A DNA stretch of 15,144 nt from Bacillota bacterium. Its GTDB lineage: Bacteria; Bacillota; Limnochordia; Darwinibacteriales; Darwinibacteriaceae. The stretch covers positions 1 to 15,144 of the forward strand of contig JAAYSR010000131.1 of assembly GCA_012518325.1 (NCBI GenBank). The letters are read 5' to 3'. Positions 13,977 through 15,144 of this stretch are shown piece by piece. The first letter of the stretch is position 1; each line of letters begins with the position of its first letter. Below the pieces are notes generated by a model. The model had not been told where the DNA came from and did not search any database. It saw nothing but the letters and a program-made list of their open reading frames with translations. Position numbers and translations under genes: made by a program.

Positions 13977-14675
13977 CTGAATCACGCGGGCGACTCCGTC
14001 GTCGTCATTGGCGGCGGTCACCAGATCGGCCGCCTCTTTAACGATCCCGGGGGCGTTTTCCATGGCAACGCCAAGACCCGCCCACTGCAGCATGGCTAAG
14101 TCGTTGAGCCCGTCACCGATGGCCACCACTTCGCAGGGCTTGATGCCCAGAGGCGCAGCCGCCTCAGCCAGGCCCGACGCCTTGGTTACCCCCCTGCGGT
14201 TGAATTCAATATTGTTAGCAGCCGAGGAGGATATTTCAAACTGGTCCCAGCCCGACACCCGTTCCCGTATTTCCTCAATTACACTGAGGTCGGGATCGTA
14301 CATGCCCACCTTCAGGCATTCGCCCAATGGGCTTCCGTCTTCCCCGCAGCTGCCGTTGGTCCAGTACTGCACTCCGTATTCCCGGGCCAGGGTCAGCAGC
14401 TTGGGCACCTCCCCCGAAGGCAGGGCGTACCTTGCAAGGAGCTCCCTGTGGTTTCGCCACACTTCTGCACCATTGGAGATGATCATGGGCGATCCGGGGT
14501 TAACCGCACCCCAGTAGGGCTCAGAGTTAAAACGGCTTCTGCCGGTGGCAAAGGAAACGATCATGCCCGCCTCTTCCGCCCTCTTTATCCAATGGAGGTT
14601 TCGGGCGGAAATCTCCTTGCGGCTGTTCAATAAAGTCCCATCCAGGTCTAACGCGATGAGTTTAAACTTGCTCAT
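13962..14675 (-). CDS. HAD-superfamily (Cof-type, class IIB) phosphatase
   Basis: A 237-residue hydrolase of the haloacid dehalogenase superfamily, acting on phosphorylated sugars or related metabolites. Motif I is DLDGT (10-14), motif II FATGRSR (42-48), Lys165 in GVTKASGL is motif III, and GDGLNDLAML (187-196) is motif IV with its metal-binding acidic residues. The region between motifs II and III is the cap domain; the protein is somewhat shorter than the usual Cof type (about 260-270). ATG at 14675 follows GGAGGG by 5 nt; an in-frame ATG at 14690 lies upstream of that site. The substrate is not identifiable. It converges on msrB, overlaps its 3' end by 15 bases, and has no visible terminator between them. 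It diverges from the thioredoxin-fold gene. Confidence 0.9.
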   Translation of the reverse strand: MSKFKLIALDLDGTLLNSRKEISARNLHWIKRAEEAGMIVSFATGRSRFNSEPYWGAVNPGSPMIISNGAEVWRNHRELLARYALPSGEVPKLLTLAREYGVQYWTNGSCGEDGSPLGECLKVGMYDPDLSVIEEIRERVSGWDQFEISSSAANNIEFNRRGVTKASGLAEAAAPLGIKPCEVVAIGDGLNDLAMLQWAGLGVAMENAPGIVKEAADLVTAANDDDGVARVIQSILE

Positions 14676-14696
14676 TGATTCCCTCCACATTTCATT

Positions 14697-14706
14697 CTCT
14701 TAAGAG
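14697..14706. repeat. Perfect 10-bp palindrome in the HAD/thioredoxin-fold divergent region
   Basis: CTCTTAAGAG is a perfect inverted repeat in the 134-nt region between two divergent genes, 22 nt upstream of the HAD start. A regulator site is possible; a chance occurrence cannot be excluded. The rest of 14676-14761 shows no clear promoter hexamers to me. Confidence 0.25.
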
Positions 14707-14761
14707 TTCTGCATGGATCTCCCATACCCTTCCGCCATATTTAGGCCGCTAAGCAGGAAAA

Positions 14762-14812
14762 AAAGGAGGCCTGTGGAATGAAGAAGGAACACGAAAGGAG
14801 GACGATAGAATG
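14762..14812 (+). promoter_or_regulatory. Tandem duplicate ribosome-binding/start units
   Basis: AAAGGAGG, 8 nt ending in GA, then ATG occurs twice: 14762-14780 and 14794-14812, 32 nt apart and in different frames. The second initiates the thioredoxin-fold protein. The first opens a 56-codon out-of-frame reading frame (14778-14948) that ends inside that gene. It could be a leader or overlapping micropeptide, or a relic. Confidence 0.5.
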
Positions 14813-15144
14813 TCTTTTACTTTACCTCTGGGAAGTAAAGCACCTGACTTCAACTTGCTGGCCACAGACGGCAGGCATTATAGTCTCAGTGACTTCACAA
14901 ACGACTGTCTCGTTGTCTTTTTCACCTGCAACCATTGCCCCTATGTAAAAAACTCCGATGAGATCACCCGCAAAACGGTGGAAAAGTTCCAAAAACGGGG
15001 CGTTGACTTTGTTGCCATCAACTCCAACAGTCCTAACACCTATGAAGAGGACTCCTATGAAAATATGGTGAAGCGCATGGAAGAGCATCGTTTCCCCTGG
15101 ACCTACCTGGTAGACACCACCCAGGAGGTTGCCAAGGCCTACGG
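14810..15144 (+). CDS. Thioredoxin-fold (AhpC/TSA-like) protein, C-terminus outside window
   Basis: The visible 111 residues belong to the thioredoxin-like fold of the AhpC/TSA-Redoxin group. MSFTLPLGSKAPDFNLLATDGRHYSLSDF is the usual N-terminal strand and loop, followed by VVFFTCNHCPYVK with Cys40 and Cys43 (CNHC) at the active-site position, then VDFVAINSNSPNTYEEDSYENM and FPWTYLVDTTQEVAKAYG. The CNHCPYVK motif marks a subgroup often annotated as thioredoxin family protein, probably a thiol oxidoreductase or peroxidase. ATG 14810 has AAAGGAGG 8 nt upstream. It lacks a signal peptide and should be cytoplasmic. An out-of-frame ATG with an equally good ribosome site precedes it at 14778. Its nearness to msrB suggests redox repair, but a HAD gene lies between and the genes are on separate transcripts. 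Confidence 0.88.
   Translation, partial: MSFTLPLGSKAPDFNLLATDGRHYSLSDFTNDCLVVFFTCNHCPYVKNSDEITRKTVEKFQKRGVDFVAINSNSPNTYEEDSYENMVKRMEEHRFPWTYLVDTTQEVAKAY

Overview
The window reads as chromosomal DNA of a spore-forming, low-oxygen member of the Bacillota (a Clostridia-like lineage with moderately high GC). Reasons: an alpha/beta-type small acid-soluble spore protein gene, a zinc-free Bacillus-type MsrB, meso-diaminopimelate dehydrogenase, an ECF transporter S component, strong AGGAGG-type ribosome binding sites, and dense operons. I see no phage, insertion sequence, CRISPR array, tRNA or rRNA. The genus is not identifiable from the sequence alone.

Layout, left to right. 1-1606 (minus) is a split, three-gene proton-translocating NAD(P) transhydrogenase operon, pntAA-pntAB-pntB, with pntB running off the left edge. 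A strong terminator at about 1718-1760 separates it from the next unit. 1778-10988 (minus) is a run of seven closely packed genes, transcribed from a MATE exporter through a membrane-anchored protein of unknown function, a short hydantoinase/oxoprolinase-family ATPase-fold protein, a histone-deacetylase-fold amidohydrolase with an extra four-cysteine C-terminus, a membrane nucleotide-sugar 4,6-dehydratase, an N-acetylhexosamine-kinase-like protein and meso-DAP dehydrogenase. It ends at that terminator. Gaps are at most 65 nt, so it may be one operon or two (a break is possible at 5735-5805).

11209-11397 (plus) is the spore-protein gene, preceded by two adjacent perfect 12-bp palindromes and a candidate sigma-G promoter. 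11430-13470 (minus) holds an ECF S component, a LacI-type repressor 6 nt downstream of it, and a small lipoprotein. 13533-13976 (plus) is msrB, whose 3' end overlaps a convergent HAD phosphatase gene (minus). The right edge (plus) cuts a thioredoxin-fold/AhpC-TSA-like gene that has two copies of the same ribosome-binding unit in front of it.

How the genes may work together: the dehydratase and kinase both belong to families acting on N-acetylhexosamines, and with DAP dehydrogenase they suggest envelope or cell-surface sugar metabolism. The hydantoinase-deacetylase pair shares a 4-nt overlap and probably acts on one pathway involving amide bonds; the substrate is unknown. The MATE exporter and membrane-anchored protein upstream could belong to the same pathway. 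This pair is the best candidate in the window for undescribed biochemistry, but that rests on context rather than on a demonstrated reaction.
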